A stretch of DNA of 64,000 nt from Paenibacillus tepidiphilus (GTDB lineage Bacteria > Bacillota > Bacilli > Paenibacillales > Paenibacillaceae). Where the stretch lies: the NCBI RefSeq assembly GCF_008635795.1, contig NZ_VWRQ01000001.1, forward strand, positions 124,001 through 188,000, read 5' to 3'. Positions within the stretch are counted from its first letter, which is position 1. Each line of letters opens with the position of its first letter. Under the pieces are notes generated by a model, which saw nothing but the letters and a program-made list of their open reading frames with translations, did not search any database and was not told the DNA's origin. Made by a program: the position numbers and the translations under genes. Shown here in pieces: positions 46,552-56,409 of the stretch.

Positions 46552-47694
46552 GTGCCCATTAAAAAAGTAATGCTATTATTCTTGTCTTTATACCTCCTTC
46601 TTGGCACATTGACACCGGCAGCCGGAGCGGCTGCGGGCGGTGTTTCCCCCTCATTGAAGCTTGCTGTAGAGGACTCGGTGTCGGAAATCCGCGCGGTATC
46701 GATCCATAACACCTATTATGTACCCCTGCGCAGCTTGTCCGACGCGCTTGGCTGGAGGATTACCGGTCAGAAGAATGGAATCCAGGTAGCCGGGAACTCA
46801 CGTTCATTGCTGCTGCTCAGCAATAACGGCGGGGCCTTGCTGAAGGACGGTACCACGGTGCCAATGAATACCGTTCTGGATAACGGCAGTCTGTTGATTC
46901 CGCTGAAGCTCAGCATCTATCTTGGATATAGCGTTTCCTATGAACCGGATAAATATTTGCTGCGGGTATGGAGCGGTGCGGCGAAGCTGGACAATGCCGC
47001 TTTTGCGGAGAAATTCAAGGCTGAATTAAAGCCGAAGCCGTCGCCTGATGCCGGAACGGCAGCATCCAGCGGCAAACCCGGGCAAACGGTCTACCTGACC
47101 TTTGACGACGGGCCGTCTGCGACGACAACGCAGCTGCTGGACCAGCTCGGCAAGCATGGAGTGAGGGCGAGCTTTTTCATGCTGGGACAGCACATGCGGC
47201 AGTATCCGGCTCAAGTGAAACGGATAGCCGCAGACGGCCATGGCCTCGGGCTGCATGGCATGACCCACGTCAAAGACAAATTTTATGCCTCTCCGGCAGC
47301 CGCTTTGCAGGAGATGGAGGACGCGAATGCAATTCTGACAAAGCTTGCCGGGAAGGGAACTACACTGATCCGTCCGCCATATGGCAGCAAGCCCTATTTT
47401 ACCCGAAGCTTCAGGGATAAGGTGCTGGTCCAGGGGTACCATTTATGGGATTGGAACGTAGATTCTGAGGATTGGAAGTACAAAGAGGACAGTGCGACGA
47501 TCTATAACTCCGTTATGGCGCAGGTGCACAAGCTGAAGTCAAGCAAGACTGATCCGGTCATCCTGATGCATGACCAGAAGGCAACACTGCTCGTGCTGCC
47601 GCGAATTCTGGATGAACTGAAGAAGGAAGGATATAGCTTTGGAGTGATTACCGGCAGTATGACACCGGTGAATTTCTGGAAAGACAAACGTTGA
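46552..47694 (+). CDS. Polysaccharide deacetylase with stalk domain
   Basis: The 380-aa exported protein has a signal peptide, then a copper-amine-oxidase-N type 'stalk' domain (about 35-145; NTYYVPLRSLSDALGW). A NodB deacetylase domain starts near residue 180. Its motif 1 is TFDDGPS, the metal-binding histidines are in HGMTH, and RPPYGS is present. It likely removes acetyl groups from peptidoglycan or chitin-like glycans at the wall. The start is GTG 46552, 9 bp after TTAGGAG. Confidence 0.87.
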   Translation: MPIKKVMLLFLSLYLLLGTLTPAAGAAAGGVSPSLKLAVEDSVSEIRAVSIHNTYYVPLRSLSDALGWRITGQKNGIQVAGNSRSLLLLSNNGGALLKDGTTVPMNTVLDNGSLLIPLKLSIYLGYSVSYEPDKYLLRVWSGAAKLDNAAFAEKFKAELKPKPSPDAGTAASSGKPGQTVYLTFDDGPSATTTQLLDQLGKHGVRASFFMLGQHMRQYPAQVKRIAADGHGLGLHGMTHVKDKFYASPAAALQEMEDANAILTKLAGKGTTLIRPPYGSKPYFTRSFRDKVLVQGYHLWDWNVDSEDWKYKEDSATIYNSVMAQVHKLKSSKTDPVILMHDQKATLLVLPRILDELKKEGYSFGVITGSMTPVNFWKDKR

Positions 47695-47733
47695 AAAGCG
47701 GAAGAGCACAGAATATACATGCTGCGTTCAGGG

Positions 47734-47760
47734 AAACGGTCCGGGAGGGCCGTTTTTTGT
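47734..47760 (+). terminator. Terminator after the deacetylase gene
   Basis: AAACGGTCC pairs with GGGCCGTTT across GGGA, followed by six T. Confidence 0.85.
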
Positions 47761-47761
47761 G

Positions 47762-47803
47762 TTGACAACAGTATTCAACTGTATTATTAATAATAGTACA
47801 GTT
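47762..47803 (+). promoter_or_regulatory. Promoter and operator of the GntR/ABC operon
   Basis: TTGACA (47762-47767) and TATTAA (47785-47790) are 17 bp apart. A near-palindrome AACTGTATTATT...AATAGTACAGTT (47777-47803) covers the -10 box, fitting autorepression by the GntR protein encoded next. Confidence 0.75.
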
Positions 47804-47859
47804 AATACAGATGCTATGGAAATTGCACTGGTCGCAGCATTCAGAAAGGAGGACGGCCA

Positions 47860-48237
47860 TTGTTCGAATTGGATATTCGCAGCCGCAAGCCGATATACGA
47901 GCAGCTTACCGACAAGATTAAGGAAATGATTGTGCACGGAGTTCTGCAGCCGGATGAACAGTTGCCTTCGGTAAGAGTCTTGTCCTCACAGCTCACCGTC
48001 AACCCCAACACAATTCAAAAAGCATACCGGGAACTGGAGCGCGAGGGCTACATTTATTCGCTTCCGGGCAAGGGGAGCTTCGTGGCGGTGCTTGGGCCCG
48101 AGCTTACGGGCGGCAGGCGGGCAGAGATGCGCGAAGCATTGCTGCGCCTGATGGCTGAGGCCGTGTATCTCGGATTTACCGAAGCCGAGATTGGCGAATT
48201 GTACCGTCAGGCGCTGGAGCAGAAAGAAAGGGGATAA
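47860..48237 (+). CDS. GntR-family repressor, YtrA-like
   Basis: The 125-aa protein has an N-terminal winged helix (SRKPIYEQLTDKIKEMI, VRVLSSQLTVNPNTIQKAYRELE) and a short C-terminal helical tail, as in the YtrA subgroup that controls ABC exporters. The start is TTG 47860, 7 bp after AGAAAGGAGG. The gene directly precedes an ABC ATPase. In relatives the operon responds to cell-wall antibiotics; here the inducer is unknown. Confidence 0.88.
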   Translation: MFELDIRSRKPIYEQLTDKIKEMIVHGVLQPDEQLPSVRVLSSQLTVNPNTIQKAYRELEREGYIYSLPGKGSFVAVLGPELTGGRRAEMREALLRLMAEAVYLGFTEAEIGELYRQALEQKERG

Positions 48238-49143
48238 ATGATGATCGAGATTCGCGGAGTCAGCAAGAGCTTCCAGGGAGAGAAGGCGATTGACGGCGTA
48301 TCGCTCACCGTGAAACGGGGAGCCATTTATGGGCTGCTCGGTTCCAACGGCGCCGGCAAAACTACGCTGCTCAAAACGCTCGCCGGCATCTACCGGCCAG
48401 AGGAGGGGACGGTCACAATCGGCGGCCAGCCGGTCTTTGAACAACCGGAGGTAAAGCGCGGAGTGATCTTTATGCCGGATATTCCGTATTTTTTCCCGCA
48501 GGCCTCCCTGCGGACGATGGCTGAATTCTACCGCTCCGTGTATCCGGGGTGGAGTGATAAGCGTTTCAAGGAGCTGGAGGCGGTGTTCAAGCTGGACACA
48601 CGCCGCAAGCTGAGCCGGTTCTCCAAGGGGATGCAGCGGCAGGCTTCGGTATGGCTGGCGCTGAGCTGTATGCCGGAGGTATTGATTATGGACGAGCCGA
48701 TTGACGGGCTGGACCCCGTAATGCGGCGGCAAATCAAGAACCTGCTGTTCCAGGAGGTGGCGGACCGTGGCCTTACAGTAATAATATCCTCGCACAATCT
48801 GCGCGAGATCGAGGATCTGTGCGACCATATCGGCATTATGCACCATGGCCGCATGCTGGTGGAGCGGGAGCTGGATGAACTCAAGGCAGACACACACAAG
48901 GTGCAGGTTGCCTTGCGGGATGACAGGCATGCGACCGCGCTGGCCGCCAAGCTGCAGATTCTGCACCGGGAGACACGCGGCAGTGTCAATCTCTATATTG
49001 TCAAAGGGGACCGGGCACGCATTGAGCAGACGTTCCGGGTGTACGATCCTTACGTGCTGGACCTGCTGCCGCTGACGCTTGAAGAAATCTTTATCTACGA
49101 AATGGGGGATGCCGGTTATGACGCGCAGCCGATTCTTCTTTAA
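48238..49143 (+). CDS. ABC transporter ATP-binding protein, YtrB-like
   Basis: The 301-aa ATPase has Walker A GSNGAGKTT, signature SRFSKGMQRQA and Walker B LIMDEPIDGLDP, with SSHNLRE as the H-loop. The form SKGMQRQ is typical of exporter ATPases of this group. Its ATG directly follows the repressor stop. It works with the permease encoded next. Confidence 0.9.
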   Translation: MMIEIRGVSKSFQGEKAIDGVSLTVKRGAIYGLLGSNGAGKTTLLKTLAGIYRPEEGTVTIGGQPVFEQPEVKRGVIFMPDIPYFFPQASLRTMAEFYRSVYPGWSDKRFKELEAVFKLDTRRKLSRFSKGMQRQASVWLALSCMPEVLIMDEPIDGLDPVMRRQIKNLLFQEVADRGLTVIISSHNLREIEDLCDHIGIMHHGRMLVERELDELKADTHKVQVALRDDRHATALAAKLQILHRETRGSVNLYIVKGDRARIEQTFRVYDPYVLDLLPLTLEEIFIYEMGDAGYDAQPILL

Positions 49144-51139
49144 CGGCGGAATCTTCCGCCAGAATATGCGCCAGCATGGCTGGATCGGGATTATGTACAC
49201 GCTGGGACTGCTGTTTGCCGTTCCGCTGCAAATGCTGCTCAGTGGCAGTGACGAACGGCCGCCGCTTGAAATCGACAGCTTGTTTGATATCGCCGGAAAT
49301 GTGCAGATGCTGTTTATTCTTACTCTGCCCGTAGCCGCTGCGCTGTTCCAGTTCCGTTATCTGCAGTCCAAGCAGCCGTCGGATTTGTGGCATAGCCTGC
49401 CCCTGCGCCGGGAACGGCTGCTGGCCGGGCATATGCTCAGCGGCGGACTGCTTCTGCTCGTTCCAGTCTGGCTGACCTCGGTGCTGGCCGCCTTGCTGCA
49501 TTCACTGGACAGCAATGCGTTTCTGTATCAGGCTGCGGATGTCTGGATCTGGTGTCTGAGTGTCAGTGTTATCACCGTATTCTTCTATTTATTCGGGGTC
49601 TTTGTCGGCATCTGTACGGGACAGACCGTGCTTCAGGGGATAGTCATTTATATCCTGCTGCTGCTCCCCGCCGTCCTGCTACTGCTGATCAATTTGCATC
49701 TCAATATGTATTTATACGGGTACTCGGATAATTTCAGCCGTATGGGAATGATCGAAAATTGGTCACCGGTCTACAAACTGATGGATATTACAGTAGAACC
49801 TTTCAGCATGACCGAAATAGGGATATATGCGGCATTAAGTGTTGTGTTCGGCGCACTTTCCTTTGTCCTGTACCGCAAACGGCAGGCGGAGAAGACGGGG
49901 TATGCGCTGGCCTTCACTTACTTTAATCCGCTGTTTAAAGCCGGTGTAATGCTGTGCGCCATGCTCATCTCCGGCACCTATTTTGCCAGTGTGCAGGCCC
50001 GGCAGCCGGGGTGGGTCATCACCGGTTATGTCCTGGGTGCGCTGATTGGCTATATTGCGGCCGAGATGATTATCCGCAAATCCTGGCACATCCTGACCCG
50101 CAGGGTTCCGCTGGAGTTTGCCTTGTATGCCGGCTTGCTGGGCCTTGCCATCTGGTTTCCGATCAGCGACTGGAACGGATATGAGAACCGTGTGCCGCAG
50201 TCTGCAAAGATTGAAGGAGTATACATCGGGGATAACTATCAGATGTTCGGCAGCGATATGGCCGGTGAAGACCGGCAGTTCGCTGATGAGCAAGCTTTAT
50301 CGCAGGACAAGAATTATATCGAAGCTGTCCGCAAGCTGCATCAGGCCATCGTCACGGCTCGTCCCGGTGACGGTGACAATGATCGTGCGCAGTATTACGG
50401 GACGGGCAGTCATTATTTCAATCTTGCTTACAAGCTGGAGAGCGGCAGAGAATTGCTGCGTACCTATTGGCTCCCGGATGCCGGCTTTGAAGCGGAGCTG
50501 AAGGCGGTCATGGAACACGAGGAATTTAAACGCAAGCAATACAGAGTCTTCGCATTAAATGACGAGGTGGAAAGCTTCCGGATCGGCAATGGGGAAAAGT
50601 TCATCAGAATCTCCGAACCCGGAGAGGTTGCTGAATTCATGGATATCCTGAGACGGGAAATTCTCGCCATGTCCTATGAAGATCAGACGGGAGGGCAAAT
50701 CCCCCGGGCTACCATTCAAACGGTGCCTAAACCGGGCGTCCAGTCCCAGATCTATTATAACTTCACCTATGAATGGGTGGAGTCCTATCATGAGCTGGAC
50801 CGCTGGCTTGAACAGAAGGGATACGCCGATAAAGTCCGGACCTTGCCGCAGGAGGTGAAGTCTGTGGAAATCTTTCAGGATAATTACCCGGGCAAGCTGA
50901 GCTCCGAGCAGTTATACAATCTTGATGTCCATCTGCAGCTGGCCCGCAGCGAGAAGCGTACGTCTATTACAACCGATAAAACGGTGATTGCCGATATTCT
51001 GGACCACAGACGCAACTATCAAGGTACTAATGGAGCGTATGTGGTTATAATGGAGTATACCAACGGGCGATCCGAATATGTGTCGGTTGAAGAGAAAGAC
51101 GCAACACCGGCGATCAAGGCATTGCTTCCGCTAAAATGA
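49118..51139 (+). CDS. ABC transporter permease with large C-terminal domain
   Basis: The 673-aa protein has about nine membrane segments in its first 350 residues, then about 320 soluble residues ending in beta-rich sequence. I chose ATG 49118 (MTRSRFFFNGG), after GGGGGAT, overlapping the ATPase gene by 26 bp. The large soluble part probably lies outside and may sense a ligand or peptide. It may correspond to the DUF6449 type seen in Bacillus/Paenibacillus permeases, but I am not certain. Confidence 0.78.
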   Translation: MTRSRFFFNGGIFRQNMRQHGWIGIMYTLGLLFAVPLQMLLSGSDERPPLEIDSLFDIAGNVQMLFILTLPVAAALFQFRYLQSKQPSDLWHSLPLRRERLLAGHMLSGGLLLLVPVWLTSVLAALLHSLDSNAFLYQAADVWIWCLSVSVITVFFYLFGVFVGICTGQTVLQGIVIYILLLLPAVLLLLINLHLNMYLYGYSDNFSRMGMIENWSPVYKLMDITVEPFSMTEIGIYAALSVVFGALSFVLYRKRQAEKTGYALAFTYFNPLFKAGVMLCAMLISGTYFASVQARQPGWVITGYVLGALIGYIAAEMIIRKSWHILTRRVPLEFALYAGLLGLAIWFPISDWNGYENRVPQSAKIEGVYIGDNYQMFGSDMAGEDRQFADEQALSQDKNYIEAVRKLHQAIVTARPGDGDNDRAQYYGTGSHYFNLAYKLESGRELLRTYWLPDAGFEAELKAVMEHEEFKRKQYRVFALNDEVESFRIGNGEKFIRISEPGEVAEFMDILRREILAMSYEDQTGGQIPRATIQTVPKPGVQSQIYYNFTYEWVESYHELDRWLEQKGYADKVRTLPQEVKSVEIFQDNYPGKLSSEQLYNLDVHLQLARSEKRTSITTDKTVIADILDHRRNYQGTNGAYVVIMEYTNGRSEYVSVEEKDATPAIKALLPLK

Positions 51140-51213
51140 CGGCCTCCGCCGTCCGGAAGCGGCAGGCCGGCCGATAAGCCGGGCATTTTCCTGAGACGGG
51201 AGGGGATAGCTTA

Positions 51214-51729
51214 ATGAATGAGGTCCCGGATCATCTGGACCATGGTCTGAGCATTGTGTTTATCGGCTTCAATCCCAGCATCCGCTCGGGCGAGTCAGGC
51301 CATCATTATGCCAATCCGCGCAATAACTTCTGGCGCATCCTCCAGGGCTCGGGGCTGACGCCGCGCCTGTACCATGCTGCAGAGGACGGCGAGCTGCTGA
51401 AGCTGGGCTACGGGTTCACGAATATCGTTGCCCGCCCGACACGCGGAGCGGAGGATATTACGCGCGAAGAGTATGCAGAGGGACGCGAGCTGCTGCGTAC
51501 CAAGCTGGCCTTGTTCAGGCCGGAAATTGCCTGCTTTGTCGGCAAGGGGGTCTACACGGAGTACAGCCGGAGGCCTAAGGCGGAGTGGGGATTTCAGGAG
51601 GGCGAGCCGGTGGTCGACGGGGTGCGGGAATTCGTCGCCCCGTCCTCCAGCGGGCTGGTACGGATGCCGATGGAGGAGATTGTAGATATTTACCGCCGGC
51701 TGGCGGAGTACATCCGGGAGCAGCCGTAA
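51214..51729 (+). CDS. mug: Mismatch-specific uracil-DNA glycosylase
   Basis: The 171-aa enzyme matches the MUG/TDG family. It has the catalytic-loop motif GFNPS, the NNFW block, GYGFTN, FVGKG and the SSSGLVRM loop near the end. It removes uracil or thymine opposite G in DNA repair. GACGGGAGGGGAT precedes the ATG. It is a single gene followed by a shared terminator. Confidence 0.88.
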   Translation: MNEVPDHLDHGLSIVFIGFNPSIRSGESGHHYANPRNNFWRILQGSGLTPRLYHAAEDGELLKLGYGFTNIVARPTRGAEDITREEYAEGRELLRTKLALFRPEIACFVGKGVYTEYSRRPKAEWGFQEGEPVVDGVREFVAPSSSGLVRMPMEEIVDIYRRLAEYIREQP

Positions 51730-51852
51730 CGGATGGCTGTTCCGGGATGAAAGATTGCCTGGCCGGCAAGCGCTTGGGATCAGCTTGCGCTTCCGGCAAC
51801 ATAGCCGTGACGGGGTTCGTTCCTTCACCGGTGTAACTATAAAGCGGCATGA

Positions 51853-51896
51853 AAAAAGAGCAGCGTTCTCTCCCGGAGGAGGAGCGCTGCTCTTCT
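51853..51896. terminator. Bidirectional terminator between mug and tagO
   Basis: AAGAGCAGCG and CGCTGCTCTT form a perfect stem, with A-runs on the left and TCTT on the right, serving both converging genes. Confidence 0.8.
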
Positions 51897-51914
51897 TGTG
51901 CGGCACGGAGTATC

Positions 51915-52943
51915 TTATGTTTCAATTAACAGCAATATAATGGAGGACAGCGACAGGCAGACGCTGACCAGATACAGCACGGCGACGACCTGCTTCTGGT
52001 TGAGGCCGGCCTTCAGCAGCCGGTAATGCACCTGGGTGGCATCGGCTTGATAGATGGCCTGCCCCTTGAGGAAACGCTTGATAACAACGAAAATATTGTC
52101 GAAGATCGGTACGCCGAGAGCCAGAATCGGAATGAACAGCGACAGCACTGTAGCCTGCTTGAAGGCGCCGTCCAGGGCGATAACCGCCAGGATGAAGCCC
52201 AGGAAGGTCGCCCCCGCATCGCCCATGAAGATCTTGGCCGGCGCTTTGTTATAGCGCAGGTAAGCAAGCGTAACGCCGACAAGGATGATGGCCATCATGG
52301 CTGAGGCCGACTGTCCTTTGGTCAGAGCGACAATAAACAGCGTTACGGCGGAGATGGCGGTCAGTCCTCCCGCCAGGCCGTCCATTCCATCGGAGAAGTT
52401 GATGACTGTCGTTACTCCGAAGATCCACAGGATGGTCAGGATAAACTGCAGCAGCACCGGAAGCGAAACATAATCTCCCGAGAACGGGTTAATGAATCCG
52501 GTAAAGGCATTGCCGGAAAGGAATACAAGCACGGCTGCGCCAATCTGCACGACGAACTTCGGCAGCGCCGGGAAGTCTTTGCCTTTGGTCTTGTACCAGT
52601 CGTCAATGGTGCCTATAGTCAGCAGAAGCACGCCGCCGGCAAACAGAGCGAGCGTCTCCAGCGAGAAATCACGGGCGAATAGCAGATATGTAATGAAAAA
52701 GCCAAGAAAAATCGCATAGCTGGCGGTCAGCGGAATCGGTTCACGGTGAATCTTGCGTTCGGTATCCTGCCGGGGCCTGTCCACGAAGTCAAGCCGGAAC
52801 GCCAGGCGGCCGAGCGGGGGGATCAACAGGTAAACAATTAAAAATGACACAACGAACGATAAAACGTATAAAATGACAATCACCACCGTTGTTTTTTGAA
52901 AAGCAGGGTTTAGGTTAGCCAAACGTTCAGAAGGGCTGTCCAA
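51915..52943 (-). CDS. tagO: Undecaprenyl-phosphate N-acetylglucosaminyl 1-phosphate transferase
   Basis: The 342-aa membrane enzyme belongs to the MraY/WecA/TagO family, which starts wall teichoic acid synthesis. Visible are many membrane segments, the NFSDGMDGLAGG motif (catalytic Asp), RYNKAPAKIFMGDAG and a final basic loop. It makes the lipid-linked GlcNAc that TagA (8978) extends. It diverges from the HAD gene. Confidence 0.9.
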   Translation of the reverse strand: MDSPSERLANLNPAFQKTTVVIVILYVLSFVVSFLIVYLLIPPLGRLAFRLDFVDRPRQDTERKIHREPIPLTASYAIFLGFFITYLLFARDFSLETLALFAGGVLLLTIGTIDDWYKTKGKDFPALPKFVVQIGAAVLVFLSGNAFTGFINPFSGDYVSLPVLLQFILTILWIFGVTTVINFSDGMDGLAGGLTAISAVTLFIVALTKGQSASAMMAIILVGVTLAYLRYNKAPAKIFMGDAGATFLGFILAVIALDGAFKQATVLSLFIPILALGVPIFDNIFVVIKRFLKGQAIYQADATQVHYRLLKAGLNQKQVVAVLYLVSVCLSLSSIILLLIET

Positions 52944-53000
52944 ATTATAACGCAGATCGACAGCAGTTGTCGACGCGCAGAAGAGGGGCGAAGGTTACAT

Positions 53001-53684
53001 ATGAAATATGAGGTAATTTTGTTTGATGCCGATGATACATTGTTTGATTACGGGATGGCTGAAAGCACGGCCTTTTACAATGTGTTTGCGCATTTTGGGC
53101 TGCCGACGGGAGCGGAGGAATATGCTGCGAGCTACAGGGAGATCAATCAGGCGTTATGGAGAGATCTGGAGAAAGGCGTCATTTCCTCCGCTGCCCTGCG
53201 CGTGGAGCGCTTTAACCGGCTGTTTGCGCGCCATCAGCTGGAGCTCGATCCGTCAGCGTTCAGTGAGGCTTACCTGCGCTTTCTGGGTGAAGGCACCTAT
53301 TTGATCCAGGGCGCTGCGGAGCTGTGCGGGCAGTTGTCCGGCTGCAGGCTGGCCATTATTACTAACGGGATCAAGGATGTGCAGTTGTCCAGGATTAAGG
53401 GCTCGCCGCTGGCGAAGACGTTTGAACGCATCATTATCTCTGAGGAAGCGGGCAGCCAGAAGCCGGAGCGGGCCATCTTTGATTATGCCTTTGCCGAGCT
53501 TGGCCTCAGCGACAAAGCTAAGGTGCTGATCGTCGGCGATTCGCTGACCTCCGATATCCAGGGCGGTATCAACTACGGCATTGACACCTGCTGGTTTAAC
53601 CCGCTCGGACGCCCGAATGAGCTGGGCCTGCAGCCGACCTACGAAATCCGGGATTTAGCCGAACTGCTGGAGATTGTGCGTTAG
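53001..53684 (+). CDS. HAD-family nucleotidase, YjjG/YfnB type
   Basis: The 227-aa phosphatase has motif I DADDTLFD, motif II ITNGIKD, the motif III lysine in SEEAGSQKPE and motif IV GDSLTSD. The DADDT form and length fit the noncanonical pyrimidine nucleotidase group. Its ATG follows GGGCGAAGG at 58 bp from the tagO start. Confidence 0.88.
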   Translation: MKYEVILFDADDTLFDYGMAESTAFYNVFAHFGLPTGAEEYAASYREINQALWRDLEKGVISSAALRVERFNRLFARHQLELDPSAFSEAYLRFLGEGTYLIQGAAELCGQLSGCRLAIITNGIKDVQLSRIKGSPLAKTFERIIISEEAGSQKPERAIFDYAFAELGLSDKAKVLIVGDSLTSDIQGGINYGIDTCWFNPLGRPNELGLQPTYEIRDLAELLEIVR

Positions 53685-53793
53685 AAGAAGAGTATACCCT
53701 GGATTTACCGGGATTTAGGGTTGAAACCCTCTCCCTGTGTTAAATATATAGCAACACTGCAATCACCATATTTATACACGGGAGAGGATTTGA

Positions 53794-54456
53794 ATGAAGC
53801 GAAAATGGCTGATCGCGGCGGTAGCCGCGGGAATGATGGCGACCGGCTCGGCCGGTGTGTACGCGGGGGCGAATCTCCAGCAGATCAAGGCATATCTCAA
53901 TAACAGCATCGGTGTAGAGGTGGACGGCTCGCCTTATTGGCTGCGGGACGGCAATGGCAAGACGCTGCGTCCGATCACCTATGAGGGTCTGACTTATCTG
54001 CCGATCCGCTCGGTGGCGGACGCTCTGAAGGTGCCGATTACGTATGACGCCGCCAATTATAAAGTGCGGATCGGCAGCGGCGCCGCAACGGGAGCTGGAA
54101 CGGGCAGCGGCAGCGCTGCGGCTCCGGTGGAAAGCACCGTGCGTCCCGTAAATCTGCCGAAGGATTTTCCGATCCCGTCCGATGCCGTTATTGCCACTAC
54201 GGTCGACACGGATGAGGGCGGCGTCAAGAAAGCGGCGTTCTCTTATTCCACCCAGGAATCGCTGGCAACGATGGGCTTCGTGTATGGCGAGTATGCGCGA
54301 ATCAAGCGGCTGGATAATGCTTCGCAGACCGTAACCGCAACGACGGTCAAAATCACTGGCCGGCTTGGCGGCACCAGTCCGGTGTCCATCACCGGCAAGC
54401 CGTCCACTGCCCGCCCGGGCTATAATATTTTTACTATTACCTGGTCGGAGAGCTGA
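53794..54456 (+). CDS. Secreted stalk-domain protein
   Basis: The 220-aa exported protein has a signal peptide and a copper-amine-oxidase N-terminal-like stalk domain with YLPIRSVADALKVPITYD. A Gly/Ser linker leads to a C-terminal beta-rich part of about 110 residues. Stalk domains are common in Paenibacillus exported proteins and probably aid wall binding. The function is unknown. Confidence 0.75.
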   Translation: MKRKWLIAAVAAGMMATGSAGVYAGANLQQIKAYLNNSIGVEVDGSPYWLRDGNGKTLRPITYEGLTYLPIRSVADALKVPITYDAANYKVRIGSGAATGAGTGSGSAAAPVESTVRPVNLPKDFPIPSDAVIATTVDTDEGGVKKAAFSYSTQESLATMGFVYGEYARIKRLDNASQTVTATTVKITGRLGGTSPVSITGKPSTARPGYNIFTITWSES

Positions 54457-54514
54457 TCTCCAGATATAATATTTCGTGCTATTGAACCGGTTCTGGCTTG
54501 TCTCTATCAATGTA

Positions 54515-54523
54515 TGGTATATT
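54515..54523 (+). promoter_or_regulatory. Extended -10 promoter of ppaC
   Basis: TGGTATATT is an extended -10 box 34 bp before the start codon. No good -35 box is seen at the right distance. Confidence 0.4.
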
Positions 54524-54556
54524 ATTCTCACAAAAAACATAGTAAGGAGATTGGAA

Positions 54557-55489
54557 ATGGAAAAAACACTGGTGTTTGGACACAAAAATCCGGATACGGA
54601 TACAATCTGCTCGGCAATCGCTTACGCGGCGCTGAAGAAAGAGCTGGGCTGGGATGCCGAGCCGGTTCGTCTTGGTGAAATCAACGGTGAAACCCAATAT
54701 GCGCTTGATTATTTCAGCGTAGAGGCTCCGCGTCTGGTAGAACAGGTTGCCGCTGAAGCCAAGCAGGTTATTCTGGTGGATCACAACGAGCGCCAGCAAA
54801 GCGCCGGCGATATTGATCAGGTCCGTGTGGTTGAGGTTATCGACCATCACCGGATTGCCAACTTCGAAACGGCTCATCCGCTGTATTACCGCGCAGAGCC
54901 GGTCGGCTGTACCGCGACGATCCTGAACAAGCTGTACAAGGAGAATGGCGTTGCCGTAACCAAGGAGATTGCCGGCCTGCTGCTGTCCGCCATCATTTCC
55001 GACTCCCTGCTGTTCAAATCGCCTACCTGCACGGAGCAGGATGTGGCCGCTGCACGCGAACTGGCAGCTATTGCCGGAGTCGATGCCGACAGCTACGGTC
55101 TGGCTATGCTCAAGGCCGGCGCCGACCTTAGCGACAAATCGATCGCACAGCTGATCTCCCTGGACGCCAAGGAGTTTACAATGGGCAGCCACAAGGTGGA
55201 AATTGCCCAGGTTAATGCTGTGGATGTGAACGATGTGCTCTCCAAGCAGGCTGAGCTGGAGACTGCGCTCAGCGCCATCATTGACGAGAAGGGCCTGGAT
55301 TTGTTCCTGTTCGTCGTTACTGACATCCTTAACAACGATTCCGTCGGTCTGGCTCTCGGCCGCATCGCCAGTGCAGTGGAGCAGGCATACAACGTGAAGC
55401 TTGACGATAACAAGGCGCTGCTGAAGGGTGTTGTCTCCCGTAAATCGCAAATTGTGCCGGTGCTTACCGAGACAATCGCCAAGCTCTAA
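54557..55489 (+). CDS. ppaC: Manganese-dependent inorganic pyrophosphatase
   Basis: The 310-aa DHH-family enzyme splits pyrophosphate to phosphate. Motifs are [30 protein letters not shown] and the C-terminal SRKSQ that binds substrate. I chose ATG 54557 (MEKTLVFGH), after AAGGAGA; the frame is open 27 codons upstream but that part is not conserved. A strong terminator follows. Confidence 0.94.
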   Translation: MEKTLVFGHKNPDTDTICSAIAYAALKKELGWDAEPVRLGEINGETQYALDYFSVEAPRLVEQVAAEAKQVILVDHNERQQSAGDIDQVRVVEVIDHHRIANFETAHPLYYRAEPVGCTATILNKLYKENGVAVTKEIAGLLLSAIISDSLLFKSPTCTEQDVAAARELAAIAGVDADSYGLAMLKAGADLSDKSIAQLISLDAKEFTMGSHKVEIAQVNAVDVNDVLSKQAELETALSAIIDEKGLDLFLFVVTDILNNDSVGLALGRIASAVEQAYNVKLDDNKALLKGVVSRKSQIVPVLTETIAKL

Positions 55490-55532
55490 TTGAGCCACTG
55501 AAATAATGATTGAGCCGCTTTGACAGCGGCGG

Positions 55533-55576
55533 CAAGCTCCGCCGGCAGCCCTTGGGTATGCCGGCGGAGCTTTTTG
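55533..55576 (+). terminator. Terminator after ppaC
   Basis: AAGCTCCGCCGGCA and TGCCGGCGGAGCTT form a perfect stem, followed by TTTTT. Confidence 0.9.
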
Positions 55577-55676
55577 CGTTGGCGGGGCAGGAAAGGGAAG
55601 CGGCGTGGCTGCGATTTCAGGATTTCCCGGGTATCTGCTAAACTAGGGTGAGCAGACCAAAGAGGAGGGAACTTGA

Positions 55677-56378
55677 ATGATCCAGATATTTTCCGCCCAA
55701 ACGGCGCATGTGTTTGATCATGGCTGGCTGAAGGGGAGCCATTTGTTCTCGTTCGGCGATTATTACGATCCGGAGAATACCGCCTTCGGGCCCATGCGGG
55801 TGTTCAATGACGATACGATTGCTCCGGGCAAGGGCTTCGGCGCCCACCCCCACAGTGATATGGAGATCGTCTCCATCGTGCTGGCCGGAACGCTGCGCCA
55901 TGAGGATAACCTCGGCAATGTAGCGGAGAGCGGTTTCGGAGGGATTCAGCGGATGTCCGCGGGAACGGGTGTGATCCATACGGAGCATAACCCGTCGGCG
56001 GAGGAGCCGGTGCGGCTGCTGCAGCTCTGGTTCATGCCGGGCACGCGGGGAACCGCCCCCTCCTACCGTGCGGGACGCTATGATCCCGAGAAGCTGCACG
56101 GGCGGCTGCTGCCGGTAGTGTCGCCGGAGGGCGGCGCAGAGGTTATGGATATCGCCCAGGATATGACGATCTACCTGGGCCGGGCCGGTAATGGGCAGGA
56201 GCTCACCTTCCGGCAGGCGGAGGGACGGCGCGTATTTCTCTATCTGATCGATGGCCGGCTTCGGTTGAACGGGGAGCATCATCTGGCACCCGGTGACTCT
56301 GCACGGATCGTAGAGGTCGGGGAATTAACGCTGTCCGCTGATGAGGACAGTCTGGTGATGCTGATTGATTTGCCGTGA
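55677..56378 (+). CDS. Pirin-family protein
   Basis: The 233-aa bicupin has the pirin metal ligands in GFGAHPHSDMEI and HTEHNPS. The opening HLFSFGDYYDPEN fits the YhaK/pirin-like quercetinase group. It may act as a redox sensor or dioxygenase. AGGAGGGAAC precedes the ATG. Confidence 0.88.
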   Translation: MIQIFSAQTAHVFDHGWLKGSHLFSFGDYYDPENTAFGPMRVFNDDTIAPGKGFGAHPHSDMEIVSIVLAGTLRHEDNLGNVAESGFGGIQRMSAGTGVIHTEHNPSAEEPVRLLQLWFMPGTRGTAPSYRAGRYDPEKLHGRLLPVVSPEGGAEVMDIAQDMTIYLGRAGNGQELTFRQAEGRRVFLYLIDGRLRLNGEHHLAPGDSARIVEVGELTLSADEDSLVMLIDLP

Positions 56379-56409
56379 GACAGTCGAACCTTTAAGGGAG
56401 GGAAGAGGG

